DNA of 12,265 bases from Alphaproteobacteria bacterium (GCA_023140905.1 JAGLKS010000067.1:1-12265); one strand, 5' to 3'; counted from the first letter of the stretch, positions 1 to 7,640 are shown. A program made the numbers and translations. The notes: generated by a model from the sequence alone, not told the origin.

Positions 1-346
1 GGACAACAGAGGGTGGCGTAAAAGGCGCATCGCCTTGTAAATTCAAGACAAAATCCGGCCATTCGGATAGCTGGCGTATAGCAGAAAGCACACGGTCAGA
101 GCCGGTTTTACAACTGGATGGTGTATTAATGCAACGCGCTCCAATATCCTGTTCTACATGATCGGCTATGCGTTTATCATCAGTAGCAACAAATATCTGA
201 ATATCATTACCATAAGGCTCTGCTGCTTTATGTGCAATTTCGACAACGCGCTGAATCATAGTCTTTCCGGCTATCATAGCTAAAGGTTTGCCGGGAAAAC
301 GCGTAGAGCCGTAACGGGCAGGAATAGCGATTGCAAATTTTGTCAT
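1..346 (-). CDS. kdsB: 3-deoxy-manno-octulosonate cytidylyltransferase (CMP-KDO synthetase), C-terminus cut by window edge
   Basis: KdsB activates KDO with CTP to give CMP-KDO for the LPS inner core in the cytoplasm. Only about the first 115 codons are present; family members are roughly 245-250 residues, so about half is missing to the left. The N-terminal nucleotide-binding signature PARYGSTRFPGKPL lies at residues 9-22, the TGSDR motif at 81-85, and NLQGDAP at 102-108 with the metal-binding Asp106. The start is set by a good ribosome site (GAGGAA) five bases before the ATG at 346-344. It follows the yejA-like gene by 9 bases and its ribosome site lies just after that gene's stop codon, so the two are probably co-transcribed. 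The family assignment is secure; whether the rest of the gene is intact cannot be seen. Confidence 0.95.
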   Translation of the reverse strand, partial: MTKFAIAIPARYGSTRFPGKPLAMIAGKTMIQRVVEIAHKAAEPYGNDIQIFVATDDKRIADHVEQDIGARCINTPSSCKTGSDRVLSAIRQLSEWPDFVLNLQGDAPFTPPSVV

Positions 347-355
347 CGTGTTCCT

Positions 356-2275
356 CTATTTTTCTTGTGCCTTAGTTTCAGTTTCAGCGGACCACCATGT
401 TTGAACAATAAGAGGACTCATTCCTGATAAAGTTTCGGGCCGTTTGATTTTATCCCAATAGGCAATACGCCACTCAGGATAATGCCACATCGGAATAACG
501 TAATGATTCCAAAGTAATATTCTATCCAGTGCCCGTGTTTTTGTAACTAGATCTTTACGTGATTTTGCATGAATAACCTGCGTAACCAAGTCATCAATGA
601 CGGGATCTTTTATTCCGATTAAATTGCGCGATCCTTCTATATCAGCTTTATCAGAACCCCAGAACTCCCGCTGCTCGTTACCCGGAGAGCTTGATTGTCC
701 AAAGTCGCTAATCATCACATCAAAATCATATGTATTTGTACGACGTTGAAATTGTGCTGTATCAACAACGCGGAAATTAGCAAGAACTCCCATACGTTTT
801 AAATTCTTAACAAAAGGCAATACCCATTTTTCAAAAGTAGAAGAATAGTGCAAGATCTCAAATTCCAGAGTTTGCACGCTCCCGTCTGGTAAAGTTTTAA
901 AACGTACGCTATCTTCGTTAAGCTGTGTATATCCGGCTTCTTCAAGCAATTTAATACCAGCTTGTAAATTAGACCTGTTATTGCCCGAACCATCTGTAAC
1001 CGGAGCTTTATAAACATCCGTAAAAACCTCATCAGGAATTTTCCCGCGCAAAGGTTCTAATATTTCAAGCTCTGATTCATCAGGTAAGTTACAGCACGAA
1101 GATAAGTCTGAATTATCAAAATAGCTATTTGTGCGTACATAATCGCCATAAGCGAATTGCTTGTTCGACCATTCAAAATCCAGAGCATAGGCCAGAGCGT
1201 CGCGCACATTATCATTCTGGAAAACAGGGCGGCGAATATTATAGATAAAAGCTTGCATACCTGCCGGTCGTGTATTCTCAATATCTTCTTTTATCAGATG
1301 TTTGGATTTTTCTGAAGACACGCTATAGCCCTCATACCAAATTTTAGCGACATTCTCTATTTTTACATCATAATCCCGTGCTAAAAAAGCTTCATGAGCG
1401 ACATTTTCATCACGATAATAATCATAAATAATCCGATCAAAATTATTCATACCCTTGAAGAAGGGTAGGTCTTTTCCCCACCAATCAGGATCACGCGCAT
1501 ACTCAATTGAGCGTCCGGCAATGACTTTGTCTATTTTATAAGGGCCGCTACTAACAGGAGGTTCCAGCGTTGTTTCCTCAAAATTATGCTCTTCGTCACT
1601 CCAATAATGCTTGGGTAAGATAGGGAGTTCGGCAATAATTAAAGGTAGTTCGGCATTGCCGCGCACTGCAAATTTAAAAATAACAGTTTTATCATCGATG
1701 GCTTCAACACTTTCAACATCATTCCAATAAGCTTTAAAGAAAGGTTGGCCTTTTTCTACAAGCGTGCGAAACGTCCAGATCACATCATGTGCAGTAATAG
1801 GCTCGCCGTCACTCCAGCGTGCTTCATCGCGAAGTTTAAAACGTGCCCAGTGTTTATCTTCGGGAATAGTGATACTTTCAGCGATCACACCATAAAGCGT
1901 AAAAGGCTCATCCCATGCATTTTGCATCAGGCTTTCGTAAGTAAGACCACTGCGCAAATAATTCAATCCCGCAGCGGGAACTCCTTTGATTATAAAAGGA
2001 TTGAGTGAGTCAAATGTTCCAGTGTTATGTAATCTCAGAGTCCCGCCTTTAGGTGCGTCAGGATTAACAAAAGCAACATGCTTAAAATCTTTCGGATATT
2101 TAGGCGATTCATGTAAAGCAATAGCATAAGCTGTGTCAGGCTTATCATTCAACATTGCTGTAAATTCTTCAATTTTATCCAAAGGGTCGGCTAAAGTAGG
2201 GGCGTTGAAAGAAACTATAGCCAAGAAGAAGGTAAGCAAAAATAGTTTATTCTTTTGTAAAAAATATTTGTTCAT
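356..2275 (-). CDS. yejA: YejA-like periplasmic substrate-binding protein of a peptide ABC transporter (SBP family 5)
   Basis: This 639-residue family 5 extracellular solute-binding protein resembles YejA, the periplasmic receptor of the YejABEF oligopeptide importer. A signal peptide is clear: a Lys-containing start, a hydrophobic stretch at residues 11-23 and probable cleavage after TLA at 27-29. The YejA hallmark FVNPDAPKGGTLR follows at about 69-81, then the family 5 block with RWSDGEPITAHDV near residues 155-167. Length suits YejA (about 600). An AGGAA ribosome site sits eight bases before the ATG. No permease or ATPase gene (yejB, yejE, yejF) is in the window; the neighbours are pgsA (33 bases upstream) and kdsB (9 bases downstream). 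It may therefore be a lone receptor that uses permeases encoded elsewhere. Substrate is inferred from family only: oligopeptides, perhaps murein-derived or microcin C-like. Confidence 0.88.
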   Translation of the reverse strand: MNKYFLQKNKLFLLTFFLAIVSFNAPTLADPLDKIEEFTAMLNDKPDTAYAIALHESPKYPKDFKHVAFVNPDAPKGGTLRLHNTGTFDSLNPFIIKGVPAAGLNYLRSGLTYESLMQNAWDEPFTLYGVIAESITIPEDKHWARFKLRDEARWSDGEPITAHDVIWTFRTLVEKGQPFFKAYWNDVESVEAIDDKTVIFKFAVRGNAELPLIIAELPILPKHYWSDEEHNFEETTLEPPVSSGPYKIDKVIAGRSIEYARDPDWWGKDLPFFKGMNNFDRIIYDYYRDENVAHEAFLARDYDVKIENVAKIWYEGYSVSSEKSKHLIKEDIENTRPAGMQAFIYNIRRPVFQNDNVRDALAYALDFEWSNKQFAYGDYVRTNSYFDNSDLSSCCNLPDESELEILEPLRGKIPDEVFTDVYKAPVTDGSGNNRSNLQAGIKLLEEAGYTQLNEDSVRFKTLPDGSVQTLEFEILHYSSTFEKWVLPFVKNLKRMGVLANFRVVDTAQFQRRTNTYDFDVMISDFGQSSSPGNEQREFWGSDKADIEGSRNLIGIKDPVIDDLVTQVIHAKSRKDLVTKTRALDRILLWNHYVIPMWHYPEWRIAYWDKIKRPETLSGMSPLIVQTWWSAETETKAQEK

Positions 2276-2308
2276 AGGCTGATTCCTATATATCTATAGT
2301 GGTTTCAC

Positions 2309-2881
2309 TTAAGGGTTTTCGCGCATACTGGAGAGGCCAGAATAAAGATATACATATCCCGTCCATAGAGTCAGAATCGTTGCTATAATCAAAACAACCA
2401 TTCCTCCTTCATAAGCATATGGGATAACGCCACTTAAAATCAAAATCCCGCAGGCAATCATTTGCACTGTCGTTTTCCACTTTGCAAGCTTCATAACCGG
2501 AACCTTGATATTTTTTGGTCCCATGTATTCACGCAATCCTGAAATCAAAAACTCGCGCGAGAAAATCAATATGATTAATACAACGCCAAAAGCACCGACT
2601 CTGTCTGTAGCAATCAGCATAATAAAGATACATCCAACCATAATCTTGTCAGATATGGGATCAAGGAATGTGCCAAACGGGCTGATCTGGTTCAATTTGC
2701 GCGCAAGATAGCCGTCCAGATAATCTGTAATAGCTGCGATAATATACAGGCCAAAACACAGCCATATGGCAACTACGCCTAAAGAGTTTTCCAGATAAAA
2801 CAGGGCAACCATAACAGGCAGCATAATCATACGTGCTATGGTTAAAATATTCGCAATATTATGTTTAGGATATATAGTCAT
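2309..2881 (-). CDS. pgsA: CDP-diacylglycerol--glycerol-3-phosphate 3-phosphatidyltransferase
   Basis: PgsA makes phosphatidylglycerol phosphate from CDP-diacylglycerol and glycerol 3-phosphate in the inner membrane, the committed step towards phosphatidylglycerol and cardiolipin. The 190-residue protein carries the complete CDP-alcohol phosphatidyltransferase motif: Asp53, Asp56-Gly57, Ala60-Arg61, Gly70, Asp74 and Asp78, with the expected spacing. Hydrophobic segments before and after this motif (about 12-30, 34-52, 78-95 and towards the C-terminus) fit a polytopic membrane enzyme. An early NILTIARM stretch (residues 11-18) is typical of PgsA rather than of phosphatidylserine synthase. The start lies six bases after the stop of the upstream EEP gene; there is no strong ribosome site, so translation may be coupled to that gene. 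Confidence 0.93.
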   Translation of the reverse strand: MTIYPKHNIANILTIARMIMLPVMVALFYLENSLGVVAIWLCFGLYIIAAITDYLDGYLARKLNQISPFGTFLDPISDKIMVGCIFIMLIATDRVGAFGVVLIILIFSREFLISGLREYMGPKNIKVPVMKLAKWKTTVQMIACGILILSGVIPYAYEGGMVVLIIATILTLWTGYVYLYSGLSSMRENP

Positions 2882-2887
2882 GGGAAG

Positions 2888-3904
2888 CTACTCTATCGCA
2901 AAATTAGCAATAATGGAATGGTGATCTGAGCCAAGAGCTTTTCCTACATATTTATTAAGTAAATTAAGCTGTCCCTTATATAAAATATGATCAATTGAAA
3001 GCCGTAATGCTTTAATAGGAATGTAAGCTGGCCAAGTGTTTTCCGGCACAATGTCGTAACTCTGATGGTTCAGTCTGGCTATTTTCAGGACATTTTTAAA
3101 AGCTGGAGAATAGATTGTTGTATTCCAGTCTCCCATAAACAAGATACGCTCAGTGTCTTTGTCAGAGGCAATCCATAGTGCTGTTTCTTCCAATTCTTCA
3201 TAATTAGCGCGGTAGAGCGTATCATTGAGCGGATTTTGTGTATGCACAGTATAAACACGTACGCGGTGTTCCAGCTGATCTTCATTCTCAGGGATCACGA
3301 CGTCAAAGCGTATTGCTCTGGTAAATGTACAATATTTTACACAAACTAATTTAGTTTCGTAATTTTCGATCTTATATCGGCTCAAAACCATATAAGCGTC
3401 AGGACGCATTTTGCCAATAGGCTCAGCGTAAGGCATGATAGTGCTCAATTTACGTTTCAATGGTAAAAGTTCAGGGCGAATAACCTCTTGTAAAATTAAT
3501 AAATCTATATCGTCTTCTTCAACCCATTTCAAAATTCGATCATGATTCTGGTTGCTATGGAGCTTATTATATTGTGCGACTTTAAAGGTCTTCCCGTGTA
3601 GATTATCAGTGATAGGAGGACGGCCAAAAGCAAACGGATCAGCCATTAAATAACGTGTTTGAGCAAAGGAACAAACTGCAATAACGATCATTAATGCAGT
3701 AAAAACAAGGCGTAATCTGCCGCGGCAAAAGATAAGTATAGCAGCTAAAGAAAACAAACTCCCAATTGTGTAGTAAAATGTGAACACTGATAAAAGTGCA
3801 CAAAACCAATGCACATGGCCAAAAAGGGATATGCCATACACTAATGCAACGCATAAAGAAAAAACGCATGCTATGCTGCGTAGCAAGAGGTTAAGAATAT
3901 ACAT
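2888..3904 (-). CDS. Membrane-anchored endonuclease/exonuclease/phosphatase (EEP) family protein
   Basis: This 338-residue protein has three hydrophobic segments (about 8-28, 33-59 and 65-81) followed by an EEP-fold catalytic domain from residue 106. The metal and active-site residues all look present: Asn113, Gln139-Glu140, His221, GDWN at 258-261, Asp305-His306 and SDHH at 326-329. The fold covers nucleases, phosphodiesterases and phosphatases, including YafD-like proteins with the same membrane-then-EEP layout; the substrate cannot be deduced. By topology the catalytic domain may face the periplasm or the cytoplasm. It is the first gene of the pgsA-yejA-kdsB run, and the pgsA link hints at a phospholipid or envelope role, which is inference. 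No clear ribosome site precedes the ATG, but the next hydrophobic segment starts at once, so this start is plausible. Confidence 0.82.
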   Translation of the reverse strand: MYILNLLLRSIACVFSLCVALVYGISLFGHVHWFCALLSVFTFYYTIGSLFSLAAILIFCRGRLRLVFTALMIVIAVCSFAQTRYLMADPFAFGRPPITDNLHGKTFKVAQYNKLHSNQNHDRILKWVEEDDIDLLILQEVIRPELLPLKRKLSTIMPYAEPIGKMRPDAYMVLSRYKIENYETKLVCVKYCTFTRAIRFDVVIPENEDQLEHRVRVYTVHTQNPLNDTLYRANYEELEETALWIASDKDTERILFMGDWNTTIYSPAFKNVLKIARLNHQSYDIVPENTWPAYIPIKALRLSIDHILYKGQLNLLNKYVGKALGSDHHSIIANFAIE

Positions 3905-3923
3905 TTAAATCAAAAGTTTTTAT

Positions 3924-3945
3924 TAAAAATTAGGTCCTGACCCTA
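3924..3945 (-). terminator. Possible weak intrinsic terminator after ctrA
   Basis: On the minus strand the ctrA stop codon begins a short inverted repeat: TAGG, a seven-base loop, then CCTA. It can be extended as TAGG-TC/GA-CCTA if a G bulges. It is followed by A and five T residues. The stem is short, so termination may be partial and some ctrA transcription could run into the EEP-pgsA-yejA-kdsB genes. Confidence 0.35.
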
Positions 3946-4662
3946 GGCGTTAGCTGCGGTTTTACTGTCTTTGTCATCGGATTTGGTATGTGGATCACGC
4001 AAAACATAACCGCGGCCCCATACTGTTTCGACATAATTCGAGCCATCTGTTGCCTCAGCCAGTTTCTTGCGCAGCTTACAAATAAACACATCAATGATTT
4101 TTGCTTCAGGCTCATCCATCCCGCCATAAAGATGATTAAGGAACATCTCTTTAGTCAGAGTAGAGCCTTTGCGCAAAGACAAAAGTTCCAATATACCGTA
4201 TTCTTTTCCTGTTAAATGCACTGGTTTTCCATCAGCTTCGATGGTGCGTGAATCCAGATTAACTTTTATGCTGCCCGTTTCAATAATGCTTTGAGAATGT
4301 CCTTGGGAGCGTCGAACAATAGCTTGAATGCGGGCAACAAGCTCACGTTTATCAAAAGGTTTGGTTAGATAATCATCCGCTCCGAATCCTAAACCTTTAA
4401 GTTTATTATCCAGCTCAGTTAATCCCGATAGAATAAGGATAGGTGTATCAACTTTAGCGGCGCGGAATGACTTCAGTACATCATAACCATCCATATCCGG
4501 TAGCATCAAATCCAGTATGATAATGTCGTAATCATAGATCTTACCCAAATCCAGACCATCTTCACCCAAATCAGTTATATCAATAATATATCCTTCAGAT
4601 TTGAGCATAAGCTCAATGCTTTTGGCAGTAGAAGAGTCATCCTCAACAAGCAATACGCGCAT
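3943..4662 (-). CDS. ctrA: Cell-cycle response regulator CtrA (OmpR/PhoB family)
   Basis: CtrA is the alphaproteobacterial master regulator that, when phosphorylated through the CckA-ChpT relay, binds TTAA-type sites and controls flagellar, division and replication genes. The 239-residue protein has a receiver domain (about 1-120) with Asp8-Asp9, the phospho-acceptor Asp51 (same position as in Caulobacter), Ser79 and Lys101, then an OmpR-type winged helix (about 125-228) ending in the strongly CtrA-like [13 protein letters not shown]. Start choice: the frame stays open for 26 more codons upstream, but this ATG has a clear AAAGGAG site six bases before it and begins directly with the receiver strand MRVLLVEDD. 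The C-terminus ends in AANA instead of the double alanine that ClpXP recognises in Caulobacter CtrA. It is divergent from fliI. TTAAC sites just upstream suggest autoregulation. Confidence 0.96.
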   Translation of the reverse strand: MRVLLVEDDSSTAKSIELMLKSEGYIIDITDLGEDGLDLGKIYDYDIIILDLMLPDMDGYDVLKSFRAAKVDTPILILSGLTELDNKLKGLGFGADDYLTKPFDKRELVARIQAIVRRSQGHSQSIIETGSIKVNLDSRTIEADGKPVHLTGKEYGILELLSLRKGSTLTKEMFLNHLYGGMDEPEAKIIDVFICKLRKKLAEATDGSNYVETVWGRGYVLRDPHTKSDDKDSKTAANA

Positions 4663-4710
4663 AAAAATCTCCTTTAAACACAAATAAAAACAAAAAGTTA
4701 CATAGATGCT

Positions 4711-4759
4711 GTTAACCTTTGTTGGCAGACATATTAACAAATATAGAAAAAGTTAACAA
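4711..4759. promoter_or_regulatory. Cluster of CtrA-type half-sites between ctrA and fliI, possible ctrA promoter
   Basis: Three TTAAC elements lie within 47 bases: TTAACCTT at 4712-4719 (7 of 8 to the TTAACCAT-type CtrA half-site), ATTAAC at 4733-4738 and GTTAAC at 4752-4757. The TTAA cores start 22 and 19 bases apart, so none forms the strict TTAA-N7-TTAA full site. They lie 49-95 bases upstream of the ctrA start and 143 or more from fliI. A weak minus-strand promoter reading, TTGTTA (4754-4759), 17 bases, TAATAT (4731-4736), overlaps two of them. CtrA binding and autoregulation are inferred. Two more TTAA cores occur at 4779-4782 and 4786-4789 in AT-rich sequence and are less telling. The rest of the 237-base divergent region shows no gene. 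Confidence 0.5.
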
Positions 4760-4899
4760 ACGCTTTCATGCAATATCCTTAATTTTTAATATTTTCTCTC
4801 AAATCGTAAGCGCAACACCTTTTTATTTACGCAGAGTAAGGGTAGAATAACCGAACGTACGTAAAACCAATACAACCATATTCATGGAAATTCTTATAG

Positions 4900-6234
4900 A
4901 TGGATCGCTTGGCACAACAAATCGAAGATTCTATTATGGCGTTGCCGGAGCAGCAGCTCTATGGACGCGTGTCGAAAATCCTAGGGCTGTTGGTAGAAAT
5001 AGGCGGTGTGTCTGAAGCGTTGACAATAGGATCACGGGTTCATCTTAAACCTGCTAATGGTTCAGATATTCCATGTGAGGTGATCGGTTTTCGTGATGGG
5101 CAGGCGTTGCTTATGCCTTTTGGAATACTGGAAGGCGTTGGGCTGGGATGTGTTGCATTAGTACAACCGACCGTCCCATCAATTTTTCCTAGTGATAAGT
5201 GGTTGGGCAGGGTCATTAATGCATTAGCTCAGCCCATTGACGGCAAGGGGCCTTTGATAAAAGGTGCTGTACCGGTCCCGCTGAAGAATAAACCGCCTGC
5301 ACCTCATGCAAGGCAACGCATAGGTAAACAGCTTGATTTAGGTGTACGTGCAGTCAATTCGTTTTTGGCAACATGTCAGGGCCAGCGTATGGGGATATTC
5401 TCCGGTTCCGGTGTTGGTAAATCAGTTCTACTATCTATGATGGCGCGATATACAGCAGCGGATGTATCTATTATCGGCCTTGTCGGAGAACGTGGGCGCG
5501 AGGTTCAGGAATTCTTGCAGGATGATTTGGGAGAAGATGGGCTTGCCCGTTCCGTAGTAGTAGTGGCTACAGGTGATGAACCGGCTTTAATGCGTCGTCA
5601 GGCGGCGTATGTGACCTTATCTCTAGCAGAACATTTTCGTAATAAAGGTAAAAACGTTCTGTGTTTGATTGATTCACTAACCCGTTTTGCTATGGCACAG
5701 CGAGAAATAGGTTTGAGTGCCGGAGAGCCTCCAACATCTAAAGGATATCCTCCAACAACATTTGGCGAATTATCACGTTTGTTAGAACGTGCCGGTCCCG
5801 GAGAACAGGGGCAAGGCTCGATTACCGGATTATTTTCCGTGCTGGTGGAAGGGGACGATCATAATGAACCGATCTCGGATGCTGTGCGCGGTCTTGTGGA
5901 CGGACATATAGTGATGGAGAGGCAAATAGCAGATAGAGGCCGTTATCCGGCAATTAATGTACTCAAATCTATATCTCGTTCCTTGCCCGGAGCTATCACA
6001 AAACCGCAAAATGAAATACTAAAACGCGCTAAACAAATCGTTACAACTTATGAAGATATGTCTGAGTTGATTCGTTTGGGGGCTTATCGTAAAGGTAGTG
6101 ACCCGCTTGTTGATGAAGCGATATTGCTTTATCCAGAACTGGAACGCTTCCTTTCTCAGGACAAAGAAGAGCAGACACATATCGAGGAAGGGTTTAAACG
6201 TTTGGCACAAATATTAGGCATAAATTATGGCTAA
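4900..6234 (+). CDS. fliI: Flagellar export-specific ATPase FliI
   Basis: FliI is the cytoplasmic hexameric ATPase of the flagellar type III export apparatus; it works with FliH and FliJ to deliver rod, hook and filament subunits. The 444-residue protein is full length for the family. It shows an N-terminal beta-barrel domain (about 20-90), Walker A GSGVGKS at 169-175, the GERGREV catalytic Glu segment with Glu197, Walker B ending at Asp258 (LIDSLTRFA), and the FliI/SctN-type block GEPPTSKGYPPTTF that separates it from F1 beta subunits. Flagellar rather than injectisome identity is supported by fliJ overlapping its end. No strong ribosome site precedes the ATG; GGAA lies about 12 bases upstream. 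A later in-frame Met13 is possible but would cut the usual N-terminal helix. fliH is not in the window. Confidence 0.96.
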   Translation: MDRLAQQIEDSIMALPEQQLYGRVSKILGLLVEIGGVSEALTIGSRVHLKPANGSDIPCEVIGFRDGQALLMPFGILEGVGLGCVALVQPTVPSIFPSDKWLGRVINALAQPIDGKGPLIKGAVPVPLKNKPPAPHARQRIGKQLDLGVRAVNSFLATCQGQRMGIFSGSGVGKSVLLSMMARYTAADVSIIGLVGERGREVQEFLQDDLGEDGLARSVVVVATGDEPALMRRQAAYVTLSLAEHFRNKGKNVLCLIDSLTRFAMAQREIGLSAGEPPTSKGYPPTTFGELSRLLERAGPGEQGQGSITGLFSVLVEGDDHNEPISDAVRGLVDGHIVMERQIADRGRYPAINVLKSISRSLPGAITKPQNEILKRAKQIVTTYEDMSELIRLGAYRKGSDPLVDEAILLYPELERFLSQDKEEQTHIEEGFKRLAQILGINYG

Positions 6235-6649
6235 GCTGGATTCTTTAGTGCGTGTGCGTAAACATAATGTTGAACAACAGCAAAAAGCTTTGGCAGTGCT
6301 GTATCAGAGATCTGAGGCTTTAAAAGCTGAGCGCGATTCGCTTGAAACCCAACTTGCTATTGAAAGTGAAAAATCCCTTAATTTACCACCTGACATGCTG
6401 GGATATTATGGAGCATATGCTAAGAAAACCCGCAAAGAAATTGATTACATTGACAATAAAAGAGCTAAACTGGAAAAGCAAATCGAGATGGCTCAGGAGC
6501 GATTGCGCGATGCTTATGCGGAGCAAAAGAAAGTAGAAATTATTAATCAACGCCGTAAAGATGCCGAGCGTGCTAAACAGGAAGCAAAAGAATCAAAAGA
6601 ACTTGATGAAATTGCTATTGATGGATTTCGCCGGAAAACAGAAAATTAA
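6227..6649 (+). CDS. fliJ: Flagellar export protein FliJ
   Basis: FliJ is the small coiled-coil stalk protein that sits in the FliI ring, links it to FlhA and helps convert proton motive force into export. The 140-residue protein is almost entirely helical, rich in Glu, Lys, Gln and Ala, with heptad-like hydrophobic spacing over about residues 10-125 and a single Pro-containing break near 43-45 (NLPPD). Length matches FliJ (about 140-150). Its start overlaps the last eight bases of fliI (ATGGCTAA), so translation is coupled. Sequence similarity in FliJ is generally weak, so the call rests on size, coiled-coil character and the fixed position after fliI. It is the last gene of this plus-strand pair; no T-rich hairpin terminator is seen after it. 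Confidence 0.85.
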   Translation: MAKLDSLVRVRKHNVEQQQKALAVLYQRSEALKAERDSLETQLAIESEKSLNLPPDMLGYYGAYAKKTRKEIDYIDNKRAKLEKQIEMAQERLRDAYAEQKKVEIINQRRKDAERAKQEAKESKELDEIAIDGFRRKTEN

Positions 6650-6917
6650 AAAGTTATAGTATGCCTATACTTGACAATGTAGGAATTATGTCCTATGTTT
6701 TATCTTGTGACTGAGAAAAACAACAAGGAAAGGAAAACACCCCAATTGGCCAAAAAGTTAGCCGAAACACTAAAATTCTCCGTATCTCTATAAACAAACT
6801 ATACAAAACACGCCGAAACTTCCGGAGTAAAATATACAAAACGCACCCGCAACAGTGAAAATCACAATAAAATCAATGTTTTACAAGAAATTTGTGCGTA
6901 GAGAAGGTAGAGTGCTC
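6650..6917. other. AT-rich gap between fliJ and the ccdA-like gene, no convincing gene
   Basis: This 268-base stretch lies between the convergent ends of fliJ and the CcdA-like gene. It holds a small inverted repeat (TATAG/CTATA, 6655-6669), a promoter-like element (6671-6699), a 32-codon plus-strand reading frame (6695-6793) without a ribosome site, and a 10-base direct repeat TATACAAAAC at 6800-6809 and 6833-6842. GCCGAAAC also occurs twice (6761-6768 and 6812-6819). I see no clear terminator for either flanking gene, no tRNA and no recognisable protein fragment. Confidence 0.5.
6671..6699 (+). promoter_or_regulatory. Candidate sigma-70-type promoter in the gap after fliJ
   Basis: A perfect TTGACA -35 box (6671-6676) is followed by exactly 17 bases and TATGTT (6694-6699), which matches four of six -10 positions. 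Alphaproteobacterial promoters tend to keep the -35 better than the -10. Transcription would start near 6706 and run through the gap towards the end of the oppositely oriented CcdA-like gene, so a short non-coding or antisense RNA is possible. There is no evidence of a product. Confidence 0.35.
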
Positions 6918-7616
6918 TTAAACCCATCCGGCAATCATAGCAACTCCAAATCCGGCAATGATAAGTCCGGCGGTTAGGTGCAATACACGTATATGCTTTT
7001 CTTTCCATTGCTGGACGTCTCTTACTTTGCTCAAGCCCAGATAAACAATTCCGGTGATGATAAAGATCGGGGTAACAAAGATCAGATTATACAAGACGAG
7101 CATAGGCAAGGTTTGTATAATTTCCATGGGAGACAGCATTCCGCCCAGTATAATGTAAGGGCCAATCGTACAGGGAAGAAGGAACAATGTCACAAATAGC
7201 CCGATACCAAAAGCCCCAATAGGAGAAGTGACTTTGCGGATAAGCTTCATAAACCTCGGACGCCAGCTCATAGGCATTTCCGTTGCCAATGTTCCTTCTT
7301 TGTAGTTGAAGAAATCTTTGATGTGCAATCCGCCAAGCATCAGTGCCATAACGCCAACCCCCTTATACAAATATGGACGTATGCCCGTGATTGCATTAAC
7401 CATCTGGAAGGATTTGATAATAAACACACCGTAGATCATATACATGACAAACACAGCCATAGCGAAAGCTAATCCAGACCAAAGAATTTCAGATTTTTTA
7501 TTGGGGTTATGAGCCATGATAGAAATTAGAATTATCATCAGGACAGCAAATGCACACGGATTTACTGCATCGGCAACAGCTAACGCCACGACTTTTGCAA
7601 TGGAAATATGATCCAT
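6918..7616 (-). CDS. CcdA/DsbD-type transmembrane thiol-disulfide electron carrier
   Basis: This 232-residue membrane protein has about six hydrophobic segments and the two family cysteines: Cys21 in DAVNPCAFAVL and Cys149 in LFLLPCTIGPYII. In CcdA and the DsbD membrane domain, such a pair takes electrons from cytoplasmic thioredoxin and passes them to periplasmic partners for cytochrome c maturation, disulfide isomerisation or oxidative repair. A strong ribosome site (AAGGGGA) lies about eight bases before the ATG. It follows the thioredoxin-like gene by 24 bases on the same strand, so the pair is probably one operon and one redox relay. The loop at about 98-128 between the halves is fairly long. 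No cytochrome c or heme-handling gene is nearby, so ccdA is not used as a symbol. Family confident, target unknown. Confidence 0.85.
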   Translation of the reverse strand: MDHISIAKVVALAVADAVNPCAFAVLMIILISIMAHNPNKKSEILWSGLAFAMAVFVMYMIYGVFIIKSFQMVNAITGIRPYLYKGVGVMALMLGGLHIKDFFNYKEGTLATEMPMSWRPRFMKLIRKVTSPIGAFGIGLFVTLFLLPCTIGPYIILGGMLSPMEIIQTLPMLVLYNLIFVTPIFIITGIVYLGLSKVRDVQQWKEKHIRVLHLTAGLIIAGFGVAMIAGWV

Positions 7617-7640
7617 AATCTGATCCCCTTAATATCTTTT

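Noticed and set aside
799..1281. Minus-strand frames of 74-77 codons inside the yejA-like gene
   Set aside because: They lie entirely within a well-supported gene on the same strand in another frame, and have compositions typical of out-of-frame translation.
4663..4740. A 26-codon N-terminal extension of CtrA starting at 4740
   Set aside because: The extension is Cys/Phe/Tyr rich and unlike a receiver domain. The internal ATG at 4662 has a strong AAAGGAG site and begins at the conserved first strand; the extension also covers the TTAAC sites.
4840..4850. GGGTAGAATAA shared with 8394-8404, upstream of fliI and of the thioredoxin-like gene
   Set aside because: Exact 11-base matches are expected many times by chance in a window of this size, and the two copies have opposite orientation relative to their genes.
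4855..4862. Palindrome ACGTACGT upstream of fliI as an operator
   Set aside because: It is only eight bases, occurs once in this region, and has no second copy or known matching regulator in view.
6655..6669. TATAG/CTATA hairpin just after fliJ as a terminator
   Set aside because: The stem is AT-rich and short, and no T-run follows.
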